DNA of 64,000 bases, from assembly GCF_015624425.1 (NCBI RefSeq), contig NZ_CP049919.1, positions 4,836,001-4,900,000 of the forward strand, in the 5' to 3' direction. The stretch comes from Roseateles sp. DAIF2. GTDB taxonomy: Bacteria > Pseudomonadota > Gammaproteobacteria > Burkholderiales > Burkholderiaceae_C. The notes beneath the pieces were generated by a model. The model ran no database searches and had not been told where the DNA came from. It was given only the letters and a program-made list of their open reading frames with translations. Positions 32,398 to 41,504 of the stretch are shown piece by piece (position 1 is the stretch's first letter; each line of letters starts with the position of its first letter). The position numbers and the translations under genes were made by a program.

Positions 32398-33957
32398 TCA
32401 TCGCTCGTGCGACCTGCTCGCGCAGCGCGGGCTCGGCTGCCTCGCCAAACCGGCGTAGCACCTCGTCATAGGTGGCAATCGCGGCTTCGCTCTGCTTCAG
32501 TTGGCCCTGGGTGACGCCCTTGCTGACCAGGGCCCTTGCGACCTGCTCGCGCAGCGCGGGCTCGGCTACCTCGCCAAACCGGCGTAGCACCTCGTCATAG
32601 GTGGCAATCGCGGCTTCGCTCTGCTTCAGTTGGCCTTGGGTGCCGCCCTTGCTGACCAAGGCCCTTGCGACCCGCTCGCGCAGCGCGGGCTCGGCTGCCT
32701 CGCCAAAGCGGCGTAGCACCTCGTCGTAGGTAGCAATCGCGGCTTCGCTCTGCTTCAGTTGGCTTTGGGTGATGCCCTTGTTGACCAGGGCCCTTGCGAC
32801 CTGCTCGCGCAGCGCGGGCTCGGCTGCCTCGCCAAAGCGGCGTAGCACCTCGTCGTAGGTAGCAATCGCGGCTTCGCTCTGCTTCAGTTGGCCCTGGGTG
32901 ATGCCCTTGTTGACCAGGGCCCTTGCGACCTGCTCGCGCAGCGCGGGCTCGGCTGCCTCGCCAAACCGGCGTAGCACCTCGTCATAGGTGGCAATCGCGG
33001 CTTCGCTCTGCTTCAGTTGGTCTTGGGCGACGCCCTTGCTGACCAAGGCCATTGCGACCTGCTCGCGCAGCGCGGGCTCGGCTGCCTCGCCAAAGCGACG
33101 TAGCACCTCGTCGTAGGTGGCAATCGCGGCTTCGCTCTGCTTCAGTTGGTCTTGGGTGGCGCCCTTGCTGACCAAGGCCATTGCGACCTGCTCGCGCAGC
33201 GCGGGCTCGGCTGCCTCGCCAAAGCGGCGTAGCACCTCGTCGTAGGTAGCAATCTCGGCTTCGCTCTGCTCCAGTTGGCCTTGGGTGACGCCCTTGCTGA
33301 CCAAGGCCATTGCGACCCGCTCGCGTAGCGCGGGCTCGGCTGCCTCGCCAAAGCGACGTAGCACCTCGTCATAGGTAGCAATCGCGGCTTCGCTCTGCTT
33401 CAGTTGGCCTTGGGTGATGCCCTTGTTGACCAGGGCCCTTGCGACCTGCTCGCGCAGCGCGGGCTCGGCTGCCTCGCCAAAGCGACGTAGCACCTCGTCG
33501 TAGGTGGCAATCTCGGCTTCGCTCTGCTCCAGTTGGCCCTGGGTGATGCCCTTGTTGACCAGGGCCCTTGCGACCCGCTCGCGTAGCGCGGGCTCGGCTG
33601 CCTCACCAAAGCGACGTAGCACCTCGTCATAGGTAGCAATCGCGGCTTCGCTCTGCTTCAGTTGGCCTTGGGCGATGCCCTTGTTGACCAGGGCCATTGC
33701 GACCTGCTCGCGCAGCGCGGGCTCGGCTGCCTCGCCAAACCGGCGTAGCACCTCGTCATAGGTAGCAATCTCGGCTCCGCTCTGCTTCAGTTGGCTTTGG
33801 GTGACACCCTTATTGACCAGGGCCATTGCGACCTGCTTGCGCAGCGCGGGCTCGGTTGCCTCGCCAAAGCGACGTAGCACCTCGTCGTAGGTGGCAATCG
33901 CGGCTTCGCTCTGCTTCAGTTGGGCTTGAGTGATACCACGATTGACTAGCACCCGTG
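32398..33957 (-). repeat. Tandem array of about twelve 129-bp TPR-coding repeats
   Basis: Each unit encodes 43 residues of the form EPALREQVARALVNKGITQG followed by QLKQSEAAIATYDEVLRRFG and EAA. Units differ at a few positions (E/K, M/R, N/S, V/I, G/S/D) and are near-identical at DNA level, a sign of recent duplication and homogenisation. The period is exactly 129 bp, so copy changes keep the frame. Confidence 0.95.
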
Positions 33958-34613
33958 CAACGTTGGCAGCACCGGCATTGGCAACCCCTGCAGCTTTGAG
34001 CCAAAAATAGGCAGCGTCTTCCAGCGCATCGGCAGTGTAGGCGGCATGGGCGCGAGTATTCCAATCATCGAAAGAGTAGCGGTCTTCGTTGGATGCCTTC
34101 AATTCACGGTCGCGTTGAGCAAGCACTCTCGTTGACTCTTCCAGATCAGATGGGGGCTGGGTCCCGGCTTTGCCAATTGACTCTTGCGCTGTACTAATCG
34201 CTTTTGCAACATCAGCCGCGTGCGCTTGTACCTGTTGGGCGTGGCCATCCATTTCCACATGCACCTGTGCAGCTTTTTTCGCCAATGCTTCTATTTGCTC
34301 TTTCAGCTCCTTTGCCTGCTTGTCAAACCACTCTTGTGCGCCAGTCTTCGCAATATCTGCGGCCGCTTCCTTGGCTTCCGACTTGGCATTGCGATACCCC
34401 AGGAATCCACCCAAAACCAGCAACACCGTGATGCCGGCGCTCAGTATGGCGATCACAACGCCAAAGCGGTCAACGCTTTGGCTTAGCTGCGCCAACTGGT
34501 CATCTACACGCTTGTCAACGGCGGCTATTTGTTGGCGCAAAGCCTCAACATCTTTGACTTGAAGCTCCTTTTGTGACTCCCACTTACTTTGTTGCTGAAT
34601 CGACCCGGGTTTC

Positions 34614-35489
34614 CTAGACACCCATGAGCCGTTGGGAATGGCGTCGTTCGAACTCAACGGGCGAAGTGTCGCCGGCGGTTCCGTGACGCCGCTTGGGGTT
34701 GTAAAACATCTCGATGTAGTTGAAGACGTCGGCGCGGGCGTCGTTGCGCGTGGCATAGACCTGGCGGCGGATGCGCTCGCGCTTGAGCAACTGGAAGAAG
34801 CTCTCGGCCACGGCGTTGTCATGGCAGTTGCCGCGCCGGCTCATGCTGCTGACCAGGTTGTGGTCGCGCAGGAACGTCTGCCACTCATGGCCGGTGAACT
34901 GGCAGCCCTGGTCGGAGTGGACCGTAACGGCCTGTCTGGGCTGGCGGCGCCATAACGCCATCAGCAGTGCATCCAGCACCAGGCTGGTGTCGATGCGACT
35001 GCCCATCGACCAGCCCACCACCTGGCGCGAGAACAGGTCGACCACGACCGCCAGGTACAGCCATCCCTCGTGCGTGCGGATGTAGGTGATGTCGGTCACC
35101 CAGGACTGGTTGGGCTCGGCCGCCGTGAACTGGCGCTGCAGGTGGTTGGGTGCAACGACTGCAGGCCTGCCCCCGCGCACGCCTGGGCGGCGCCGGTAGC
35201 CGGTCTGCGAGCGCAGACCTTCGAGCTTGAGCAGCCGCGCCACGCGGTGCTTGCCGCAGCGCTCGCCGAGGTCGCGCATGTCCAGCGTCAGCTTGCGATA
35301 GCCGTACACGCCGCCGCTCTCCAACCAGGCCTGCTTGAGCAGCCCGGTCAGCCGCAGGTCATCCTTGGCCCTGGCGCTCTGCGGCTCAGCCCTCCATGCG
35401 TAATAGCCGCTCGGGTGCACCTGCATCACCTTGCACATGCGCCGCACGCTGTACTGGGCCTCGTGCGCCTTGATGAACGCGTACCTCAC
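34614..35489 (-). CDS. IS3-family transposase OrfB (DDE)
   Basis: 291 residues from the GTG at 35489, which overlaps the orfA stop. After an N-terminal helical region (HTH_21-like, VHPSGYYAWRAEPQSARAKD) comes the rve integrase core with D in WVTDITYI, D in VHSDQGCQF and E in AVAESFFQLLKRE, spaced as in the DDE family. In IS3 elements the active enzyme is the OrfAB fusion made by -1 frameshifting; the slippery A-AAA-AAG near the end of orfA is present. Confidence 0.93.
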   Translation of the reverse strand: MRYAFIKAHEAQYSVRRMCKVMQVHPSGYYAWRAEPQSARAKDDLRLTGLLKQAWLESGGVYGYRKLTLDMRDLGERCGKHRVARLLKLEGLRSQTGYRRRPGVRGGRPAVVAPNHLQRQFTAAEPNQSWVTDITYIRTHEGWLYLAVVVDLFSRQVVGWSMGSRIDTSLVLDALLMALWRRQPRQAVTVHSDQGCQFTGHEWQTFLRDHNLVSSMSRRGNCHDNAVAESFFQLLKRERIRRQVYATRNDARADVFNYIEMFYNPKRRHGTAGDTSPVEFERRHSQRLMGV

Positions 35490-35767
35490 CCGGACTGTTT
35501 GGCAAAGTACGCGGCGGCCTTTTTTAGGATGTCGCGCTCCTCGGTCACGCGCCGCAGCTCGGCCTTCAGCCGCCGCAGTTCCTCGGCCTGCGAGACCTGT
35601 GCCTGCCGCTCGGCGCCCGGCGCCGAGTACACCTTGATCCACTTGTACAGGCTGTGCTGGCTCACTCCGATCCGTGCCGACACGTCGGCCACCCGGTGGC
35701 CTCGCTCCGTGATCTGCTTGACCGCCTCGATCTTGAATTCTTCTGGGTAGGGTTGGTTGGTCTTCAT
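35486..35767 (-). CDS. IS3-family OrfA (helix-turn-helix)
   Basis: 93 residues: MKTNQPYPEEFKIEAVKQIT, then a helix-turn-helix (VADVSARIGVSQHSLYKWIK) and a leucine-zipper-like coil (EELRRLKAELRRVTEERDIL). It recognises the IS ends. The -1 slippery heptamer is in its last 15 codons, so part of the ribosomes should make OrfAB. It lies just inside the IS end near 35829. Confidence 0.92.
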   Translation of the reverse strand: MKTNQPYPEEFKIEAVKQITERGHRVADVSARIGVSQHSLYKWIKVYSAPGAERQAQVSQAEELRRLKAELRRVTEERDILKKAAAYFAKQSG

Positions 35768-35942
35768 GGCACCTCCTATTGGGCCTCAGATTGAGACTCG
35801 AAGGTGTCTACTGAATCCGGGTCGATTCATGCAATTCCTTGAAAGCGTTCAAGTCGTCTTGCGATGCAACCACTGAGCTTGGAGCTGCTTGCGCAACAGC
35901 CGTGGCCCATAGCAAGAGGCATATAGCCAACAGTCGGCTCAT

Positions 35943-36229
35943 AGGAACCACTCCCTTGATCGCTTTCATGAATTGCCGTCGATGGCAAATTTAAGCTCGG
36001 GATGCTAGCAAATCCGTTGAATTGCCGAACTATGGCGGCAAGGCCATCACAGCGGGCTGGTCCGCAACCAAAGCCAGCGCCAAGAACCTTGGCTATGCAA
36101 CACTGGAACATTGATCGGATGCTGATGGCCACCAATGCAAAATCCGACGTCGCGGCTACATGGCGGCTACATGAGCCCAAGAGGCAACAAAGCACGAACG
36201 AAAATATTCGGCTAAGTGTTTTACTTATT
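35943..36229. other. Edge of the mobile island, no recognised gene
   Basis: 287 bp between the TPR start and the tRNA, clearly lower in GC than the flanking core. Short open frames exist on both strands (for example 36002-36235) but none has a ribosome-binding site or a family I recognise. It is where an integrase gene might once have been. A repeated CGGCTACATGG / CGGCTACATGA pair occurs near 36155-36176. Confidence 0.4.
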
Positions 36230-36306
36230 TGGTAGGCCGTACAGGACTTGAACCTGTGACCAAAGGATTATGAGTCCTCTGCTCTAACCATCTGAGCTAA
36301 CGGCCC
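36230..36306 (-). tRNA. tRNA with CAU anticodon (lysidine-type Ile2 or elongator Met)
   Basis: 77 nt including encoded CCA (36230-36232). Acceptor GGGCCGT pairs with ACGGCCT (first pair G-U). The D arm carries TTAGCTCAGATGGTTAGAGC, the anticodon loop is CTCATAA, and the T arm has GGTTCAAGTCC. The CAU anticodon fits elongator Met or the tRNA-Ile2 whose C34 becomes lysidine. The T-arm and variable-loop sequence (TTGGTCACAGG) looks more like Ile2, but I cannot decide. The decayed island lies on its 3' side, the usual side for integration. Confidence 0.93.
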
Positions 36307-36349
36307 GAAGCGCGCGATTGTAAGGGTGCCTCGCGGGCGCCCGCCGCCA

Positions 36350-37366
36350 TCACTTCTGCGACAGCGCGTTCGTCACCATCCGCGAGGTGATGTCGACGAT
36401 CTGGATCATGCGGTCGTAGGCCATGCGGGTCGGGCCGATCACGCCCAGGGTGCCGACGACCTGACCGTCGACCTCGTAGGGCGCGGAGACGATCGACAGC
36501 TCCTCGTAGGGCACGACCTGGCTCTCGCCGCCGATGTAGATGCGCACGCCCTCGGCGCGGCTGGAGACGTCCAGCAGGCGCATCAGCTGGGTCTTCTGCT
36601 CGAACAGGTCGAACAGGCGCCGCAGGCTGCCCATGTCGTGGCTGAAGTCCTGCACGGTCAGCAGGTTGCGCTCGCCGGAGACGACGACGCGGTCCTCCTC
36701 ATGCTGCATCGCCTCGGTGCCGACCTGCACGGCCGCGCTCATCAGCTGCGCGATCTCGCCGCGCAGCGCGTCGACCTCGCTCTTCAGCCGCTCGCGCACC
36801 GCCTCCAGGCTCAGGCCGGCGTAATGGCTGTTGAGCCGGTTGCTGGCCTCGGCCAGCTCGGACTGGCTCAGGTCCTGGGCGGTGAAGATGACCCGGTTCT
36901 GCACATCGCCGTCCGGCGAGACCATGATCACCAGCACCCGGCGTTCGCCCAGGCGCAGGAACTCGATGTGGTGGAACACGCTGGGCTTGCGCGGCGCGGT
37001 CACGACGCCGACGAAGCTCGACAGGTTGGACAGCAGCTGCGCGGCGTTGGCGATCACGCGCTGCGGCTGGTCCGGCAGCAGCTGGCTCTCCAGCGGCCGG
37101 GTGTCGGTCACCAGGCCCTGCTGGGCGGTCAGCATGGTGTCGACGAAGAGGCGGTAGCCGCGTGCGGTCGGGATGCGGCCGGCGCTGGTGTGCGGGCTGG
37201 CGATCAGGCCCAGCTCCTCCAGGTCCGCCATCACATTGCGGATCGTCGCCGGGCTCAGCTCCAGGCCGGAGGCCTTGGAAAGCGTGCGCGAACCGACGGG
37301 CTGGCCGTCCGCGATATAGCGTTCGACCAGGGTTTTCAGCAGGGATCTGGAGCGCTCGTCGAGCAT
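36350..37366 (-). CDS. hrcA: Heat-inducible transcription repressor HrcA
   Basis: 338 residues. Represses groE/dnaK-type operons by binding CIRCE; activity depends on GroEL. N-terminal winged helix ([40 protein letters not shown]), then [20 protein letters not shown], the usual HrcA signature, then the GAF-like and dimerisation domains (FVGVVTAP..., ending MVTNALSQK). I start at [10 protein letters not shown] (37366), as in relatives; an ATG three codons upstream is possible. Divergent from nadK with a 69-bp gap. No CIRCE element is seen in that gap. Confidence 0.96.
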   Translation of the reverse strand: MLDERSRSLLKTLVERYIADGQPVGSRTLSKASGLELSPATIRNVMADLEELGLIASPHTSAGRIPTARGYRLFVDTMLTAQQGLVTDTRPLESQLLPDQPQRVIANAAQLLSNLSSFVGVVTAPRKPSVFHHIEFLRLGERRVLVIMVSPDGDVQNRVIFTAQDLSQSELAEASNRLNSHYAGLSLEAVRERLKSEVDALRGEIAQLMSAAVQVGTEAMQHEEDRVVVSGERNLLTVQDFSHDMGSLRRLFDLFEQKTQLMRLLDVSSRAEGVRIYIGGESQVVPYEELSIVSAPYEVDGQVVGTLGVIGPTRMAYDRMIQIVDITSRMVTNALSQK

Positions 37367-37435
37367 GGCGGTCATTGTACGGACTGCAGCGCCACGGTCA
37401 GCGGGCATTCACATCGCTGTGGTGTAATTCTGCGC

Positions 37436-38326
37436 ATGGTCACGAAGCCTCCTCCTACACCGTTCCGACATGCGGCCATCGTGGGCAAACATCAAGCCCG
37501 CGGCATCCGGCCGGTCCTGGAGGAGGTTGCCGAATTCGTGGCCGCTCAGGGATTGGATGTTTCCCTGGAACGCGAGACCGCCGAGAACACCGGCATCACC
37601 GACTACCCCGCCCTCTCCAACGACGAGATGGGCGCGCAATGCGACCTGGCGATCGTCGTCGGCGGCGACGGCACGATGCTCGGCTTCGCGCGCGACATGG
37701 CAAGACATGGCACCCCGCTGGTCGGCATCAACCAGGGGCGCCTGGGCTTCATCACCGATATCTCGCTGGAGCGCTTTCGCGAGGCGCTGGCGCCGATCCT
37801 GGCCGGCGACTACGAGAAGGAGCAGCGCGCGATGCTGGAGGGCGCCGTCTGGCGCGACGGCGATTGCATCTTCGAGGGCCTGGCGCTCAACGATGTGGTG
37901 GTCAGCCGCGGCGCCACCGCCTCGATGGTGGAGCTGAAGGTGGACGTGGGCGACGAGTTCGTCGCCAATATGCGCGCCGACGGCGTGATCGTCGCCTCCC
38001 CGACCGGCTCGACCGCCTACTCCCTGTCATCTGGCGGCCCCATCATGCATCCCAGCATCGCTGGCTGGGTGCTGGTGCCGATCGCTTCGCATGCGCTGTC
38101 CAACCGCCCGATCGTGCTGCCGGACTCCGGCGAGGTGCGGCTGGAGATCGTGGCCGGGCGCGACGCCAGCGTCAATTTCGACATGCAGAGCCTGGCCAGC
38201 CTGCTGCACGGCGACCGCATCACGGTGCGGCGGTCCGCGCACAAGGTCTGCTTCCTGCATCCGCAGGGCTGGAGTTATTACGCGACGCTGCGCCGCAAGC
38301 TGCGCTGGTACGAGGGAGTGAGTTGA
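37436..38326 (+). CDS. nadK: NAD kinase
   Basis: 296 residues. Phosphorylates NAD to NADP with ATP or polyphosphate. Key motifs: [11 protein letters not shown] (catalytic Asp), [20 protein letters not shown], and [19 protein letters not shown], the core of the NADK fold. The ATG at 37436 begins [10 protein letters not shown]; the much longer frame upstream is antisense to hrcA and not coding. The hrcA/nadK divergent pair followed by recN is the usual arrangement in Burkholderiales. Confidence 0.96.
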   Translation: MVTKPPPTPFRHAAIVGKHQARGIRPVLEEVAEFVAAQGLDVSLERETAENTGITDYPALSNDEMGAQCDLAIVVGGDGTMLGFARDMARHGTPLVGINQGRLGFITDISLERFREALAPILAGDYEKEQRAMLEGAVWRDGDCIFEGLALNDVVVSRGATASMVELKVDVGDEFVANMRADGVIVASPTGSTAYSLSSGGPIMHPSIAGWVLVPIASHALSNRPIVLPDSGEVRLEIVAGRDASVNFDMQSLASLLHGDRITVRRSAHKVCFLHPQGWSYYATLRRKLRWYEGVS

Positions 38327-38335
38327 TGGCCCACC

Positions 38336-38380
38336 CCCTACGGCCTACGGCCGCCCCCGCAAGGGGGCACGCCCGCAGGC
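38336..38380. repeat. Intergenic hairpin of the nadK-recN gap
   Basis: GCCCCC-GCAA-GGGGGC (38353-38368) is a perfect stem, preceded by a doubled CGGCCTACGGCC motif (38341-38352) and followed by CACGCCCGCAGGC. Elements of this look (a C-rich/G-rich hairpin next to a TACGGCC repeat) are common between genes in this bacterial group. It could end nadK transcription without a T run or be a REP-like repeat. Confidence 0.5.
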
Positions 38381-38465
38381 CCGGCGGAGCCGGATCCTCG
38401 GGCGTCGCTCGGTGCGGATGCGCGCGTGCAATGAACACGCCGCTCAAGCGGCATGGAGAACTTTG

Positions 38466-40184
38466 ATGCTTAGGCGTTTGAGCCTGCGCGATTTCGTGAT
38501 CGTGCCGGCGCTGGAGCTCGATTTCGATAGCGGCTTCGCGGTGCTGACCGGCGAGACCGGTGCCGGCAAGTCCATCCTGATCGATGCGCTGCAGCTCGCC
38601 CTGGGCAGCCGCGGCGATGCCGGCGTGGTGCGCGAGGGCGCGGCGCGCGCCGAGATCACGGCCGAGTTCGACAGCCCCGCGGTGCTGGCCGCCTGGCTGG
38701 ACGAGGCCGGCTTCGAGGCCGGCGAGACCCTGCTGCTGCGCCGCGTGATCGATGCGCAAGGCAAGAGCCGCGCCTGGATCAACGGCAGCCCGGCCACCGT
38801 GGCCCAGCTGCGCGAGACCGCCGACAGCCTGCTCGACATCCATGGCCAGCATGCCTGGCAAGGACTGACCCGGCCCACCTCGGTGCGCGCGCTGCTGGAC
38901 GCCTTCGCGCGCCTGGACGTCAAGCCCCTGGCTCAGGCCCATACGGCCTGGCGGCAGGCGGCCGAGAAGCTGGAGGCCGCGCGCAGCAAGGGCGAGGAGC
39001 TGGCGCGCGAGCGCGAGCGCCTGGCCTGGCAGCTGGAGGAGATCGGCCGCCTCGCGCCCGGCGCGGACGAATGGGACGAACTGAACGCCGAGCACCAGCG
39101 CCTATCCCATGCCGCCTCGCTGATGGACGCGGCGCGGCTGGCGCAGGAGGCGCTCAGCGGCCAGTCGGGCGAGGCCGAGCAGAACGCCGAGAGCCTGACC
39201 GAGCAGGCGCTGGACAAGCTACAGGACGTGGTCGAGTACGACGCCCGCCTGGCCCCGGCGATCGAGGCGCTGCTGAACGCCCAGGCCCAGCTGCAGGACG
39301 CGGTCCATACCCTGAACACCTATCTGCACGGCACCGAGCTGGAGCCGGAGCGCCTGGCCGAGCTGGACGAGCGCCTGTCGGCCTGGATGGCGCTGGCGCG
39401 CCGCTACCGCCGCCCCGGCGCCGAACTGCCCGCGCTGCACCAGCAGTGGAAGGCCGAGCTGCAGACTCTGGACGAGGCCGGCGACCTGGCCGGTCTGGAG
39501 CGCGCGCTGGCCGAGACGCGCGCCGCCTACGACCGCGAGGCCCGGCTGGTCGGCCAGGGCCGCGCCAAGGCCGCTCCGGCGCTGGCCGCGGCGGTCACGC
39601 AGGCGATGCAGCAGCTGGGCATGGCCGGCGGCGCCTTCGAGGTGGCGCTGCTGCCGCAGGAGGAACCGCAGAGCTTCGGCCTGGAGAGTGCCGAATTCAT
39701 GGTGGCCGGCCATGCCGGCAGCACGCCGCGCCCGCTGGCCAAGGTGGCCTCGGGTGGCGAGCTCTCGCGCATCGCGCTGGCGATCGCGGTCACCACCTGC
39801 CAGCTCGATGACGAGGGCGCCGGTGCCGGCACCCTGATCTTCGACGAGATCGACGCCGGCGTCGGCGGCGCGGTGGCCGAGACCGTCGGCCGGCTGATGA
39901 AGCAGCTGGGCCGCCAGCGCCAGGTGCTGGCCGTCACCCACCTGCCCCAGGTCGCGGCCTGCGCCGACCATCACTATGTGGTGTCGAAGGCGCTGCGCGC
40001 CGATGGTGCCACCGCCAGCGATGTCCAGCCGGTGCTGGGCGAGGCACGGGTGCAGGAGATCGCGCGCATGCTGGGCGGCGAGCGCCTGTCCTCGGCCAGC
40101 CTGGCCCATGCGCAGGAGATGCTGGGCCAGTCGGCCGGCGCCCATCACAACAACGGTAGCGGTAGCAGAAAGGCGCGTTCGTGA
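38466..40184 (+). CDS. recN: DNA repair protein RecN
   Basis: 572 residues, SMC-like ATPase of double-strand-break repair. Walker A is [14 protein letters not shown] near the N-terminus. The central coiled coils (about 170-370, rich in Glu/Arg/Ala) follow, then the signature motif [15 protein letters not shown] and Walker [14 protein letters not shown], then [14 protein letters not shown]. Start [13 protein letters not shown] at 38466. Its stop overlaps the GTG start of rapZ. Confidence 0.97.
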   Translation: MLRRLSLRDFVIVPALELDFDSGFAVLTGETGAGKSILIDALQLALGSRGDAGVVREGAARAEITAEFDSPAVLAAWLDEAGFEAGETLLLRRVIDAQGKSRAWINGSPATVAQLRETADSLLDIHGQHAWQGLTRPTSVRALLDAFARLDVKPLAQAHTAWRQAAEKLEAARSKGEELARERERLAWQLEEIGRLAPGADEWDELNAEHQRLSHAASLMDAARLAQEALSGQSGEAEQNAESLTEQALDKLQDVVEYDARLAPAIEALLNAQAQLQDAVHTLNTYLHGTELEPERLAELDERLSAWMALARRYRRPGAELPALHQQWKAELQTLDEAGDLAGLERALAETRAAYDREARLVGQGRAKAAPALAAAVTQAMQQLGMAGGAFEVALLPQEEPQSFGLESAEFMVAGHAGSTPRPLAKVASGGELSRIALAIAVTTCQLDDEGAGAGTLIFDEIDAGVGGAVAETVGRLMKQLGRQRQVLAVTHLPQVAACADHHYVVSKALRADGATASDVQPVLGEARVQEIARMLGGERLSSASLAHAQEMLGQSAGAHHNNGSGSRKARS

Positions 40185-41071
40185 GCGCATTCGGTCAGGG
40201 CGAGGTCGTGCTGGTCACCGGCATGTCCGGCGGCGGCAAGTCGGTGGTGATGCATGCGCTGGAGGACGCCGGCTTCTTCTGCGTCGACAACCTGCCGCCC
40301 GAGCTGCTGCCGCAGTTCCTTGGGCTGGAGCAGCAGCGTGGCGGCGCACGCCGCGTCGCGATCGCGGTCGATGTGCGCAGCGAGGGTTCGCTGCCGCATC
40401 TGCTGCCGCAGATCAAGCAGCTGCGCGCCGATGGCGTCGGCGTGCGCTCGATCTTCCTGGACGCCAATACCGAGGCCCTGGTGCGGCGCTTCTCCGAGAC
40501 GCGCCGCCCGCATCCGCTGCGCAGCGAGCCGCGCGGCGCGGGCGAGGCCGATGCGCACCGCGCGCTGCTGGACGCGATCGCGCTGGAGCGCGAGCTGCTG
40601 GCCGGCCTGCGCGCCGATTCCACCGTGATCGACACCAGCCTGCTGCGCGCCGCGCAGCTGCGCGCCTGGGTGCGCGACCTCGTCTCGGTGCGCGGCGACT
40701 CGCTGACCCTGGTGTTCGAGTCCTTCGCCTTCAAGCATGGCGTGCCCAGCGATGCGGACTTCGTGTTCGACGTGCGCGTGCTGCCGAATCCCTATTACGA
40801 CCGCGAGCTGCGCCCGCTGAACGGGCGCGACGCGCCGGTGGCCGACTACCTGGCGGCCCAGCCCGAGGTCAACCTGATGCTGGGCCAGATCAGCGGCTTC
40901 CTGCGCCAATGGCTGCCCAGCTTCGCGGCCGACCAGCGCAGCTACCTGACCGTCGCGATCGGCTGCACCGGCGGCCAGCACCGCTCCGTCTATCTGGTCG
41001 AGACCCTGGCCCGGCAGTTCGCCAGCCATGGTCATGTGCTGAAGCGGCACCGCGAGCTGGACGCCAAGTAG
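40181..41071 (+). CDS. rapZ: RNase adapter / nucleotide-binding protein RapZ
   Basis: 296 residues. Walker [17 protein letters not shown] and [14 protein letters not shown] at the N-terminus, then [19 protein letters not shown] and [17 protein letters not shown], the C-terminal sugar-phosphate-binding part. In enterobacteria it guides RNase E to the GlmZ small RNA in glucosamine-6-phosphate control; in this group its role is less clear. GTG start at 40181 overlaps the end of recN. Confidence 0.96.
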   Translation: MSAFGQGEVVLVTGMSGGGKSVVMHALEDAGFFCVDNLPPELLPQFLGLEQQRGGARRVAIAVDVRSEGSLPHLLPQIKQLRADGVGVRSIFLDANTEALVRRFSETRRPHPLRSEPRGAGEADAHRALLDAIALERELLAGLRADSTVIDTSLLRAAQLRAWVRDLVSVRGDSLTLVFESFAFKHGVPSDADFVFDVRVLPNPYYDRELRPLNGRDAPVADYLAAQPEVNLMLGQISGFLRQWLPSFAADQRSYLTVAIGCTGGQHRSVYLVETLARQFASHGHVLKRHRELDAK

Positions 41072-41096
41072 GCGCCAGCGCCGCCGCGGCTATGGC

Positions 41097-41441
41097 TCAG
41101 GCGGCCTGCGAGCCGCCGCGCCCCTTGCCCTCTTCCTCGTCGCGCGCGGACATCAGCACCAGCGCGACGATGGTCACGATCGGGAACAGCAGCACCAGGC
41201 CCACCATCCAGCCCAGCAGCGGGCGGCCGTCGCGCTTGAGCGCCAGGCCCATATAGGTCCAGTGCGCCACCAGGCTGGCCGTCAGGCCCAGCGCCAGCAG
41301 CACCACCTTGGCCTCGTTGCCGCCCTCGTCGGCCATGCCGGCCGAGATCATGAACCAGAGGCAGGCGACCGCCGCCAGCGCGGCAATCAGGGCGGACTCG
41401 ACGGCGCTTTTGACCAGGGGTTTCATGCTTGTGCGGAACAT
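41097..41441 (-). CDS. Three-helix membrane protein, unknown function
   Basis: 114 residues with three hydrophobic segments (SALIAALAAVACLWFMISAG; VVLLALGLTASLVAHWTYMGLAL; PLLGWMVGLVLLFPIVTIVALVL) and a charged cytoplasmic tail (SARDEEEGKGRGGSQ). ATG codons at 41441 and 41426 are both possible and neither has a clear ribosome-binding site. It converges with rapZ. Not recognised. Confidence 0.75.
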   Translation of the reverse strand: MFRTSMKPLVKSAVESALIAALAAVACLWFMISAGMADEGGNEAKVVLLALGLTASLVAHWTYMGLALKRDGRPLLGWMVGLVLLFPIVTIVALVLMSARDEEEGKGRGGSQAA

Positions 41442-41504
41442 GGCGGTGCGGGAGCCGAAGCATAAGGCCTGGCGGCCCGCCCGCCCATCCCGATCTGCGC
41501 TCGA

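Larger units (their letters stand above)
34596..35829 (-). mobile_element. IS3-family insertion sequence, 1234 bp
   Basis: Ends are imperfect inverted repeats starting TGAATCGACCCGG (left 34596, right ending 35829) and continuing with matches around TAGACACC. It is flanked by a 3-bp direct repeat TGC (34593-34595 and 35830-35832). Contains orfA and orfB on the minus strand, linked by an A-AAA-AAG slippery site (complement of 35519-35525). It interrupts the TPR gene at codon 37/38. The complete ORFs and ends suggest it could still be active. Confidence 0.93.
32054..35942 (-). pseudogene. TPR-repeat protein gene interrupted by an IS3-family element
   Basis: Starts at the ATG at 35942 (MSRLLAICLLLWATAVAQA, signal peptide; AGGGAG upstream), runs 37 codons to 35833 and is cut by the IS at 34596-35829. 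Removing the IS and one copy of the 3-bp duplication TGC joins ...AFKEL to QQSKWESQ in frame. The rest has a coiled-coil segment, a membrane helix (VIAILSAGITVLLVLGGFLG), a second helical region, then twelve 43-residue TPR-like repeats and a distinct C-terminal 120 residues. Function unknown; such proteins are often protein-interaction scaffolds. Now disrupted, unless translation restarts inside. Confidence 0.85.

Noticed and set aside
32398..33957. Regular repeats that could be taken for a CRISPR array
   Set aside because: The period is 129 bp with no unique spacers, and the repeats encode one continuous TPR frame on the minus strand.
36326..37435. Long upstream extension of the nadK frame
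   Set aside because: It is antisense to hrcA; the NAD kinase fold begins after the ATG at 37436.
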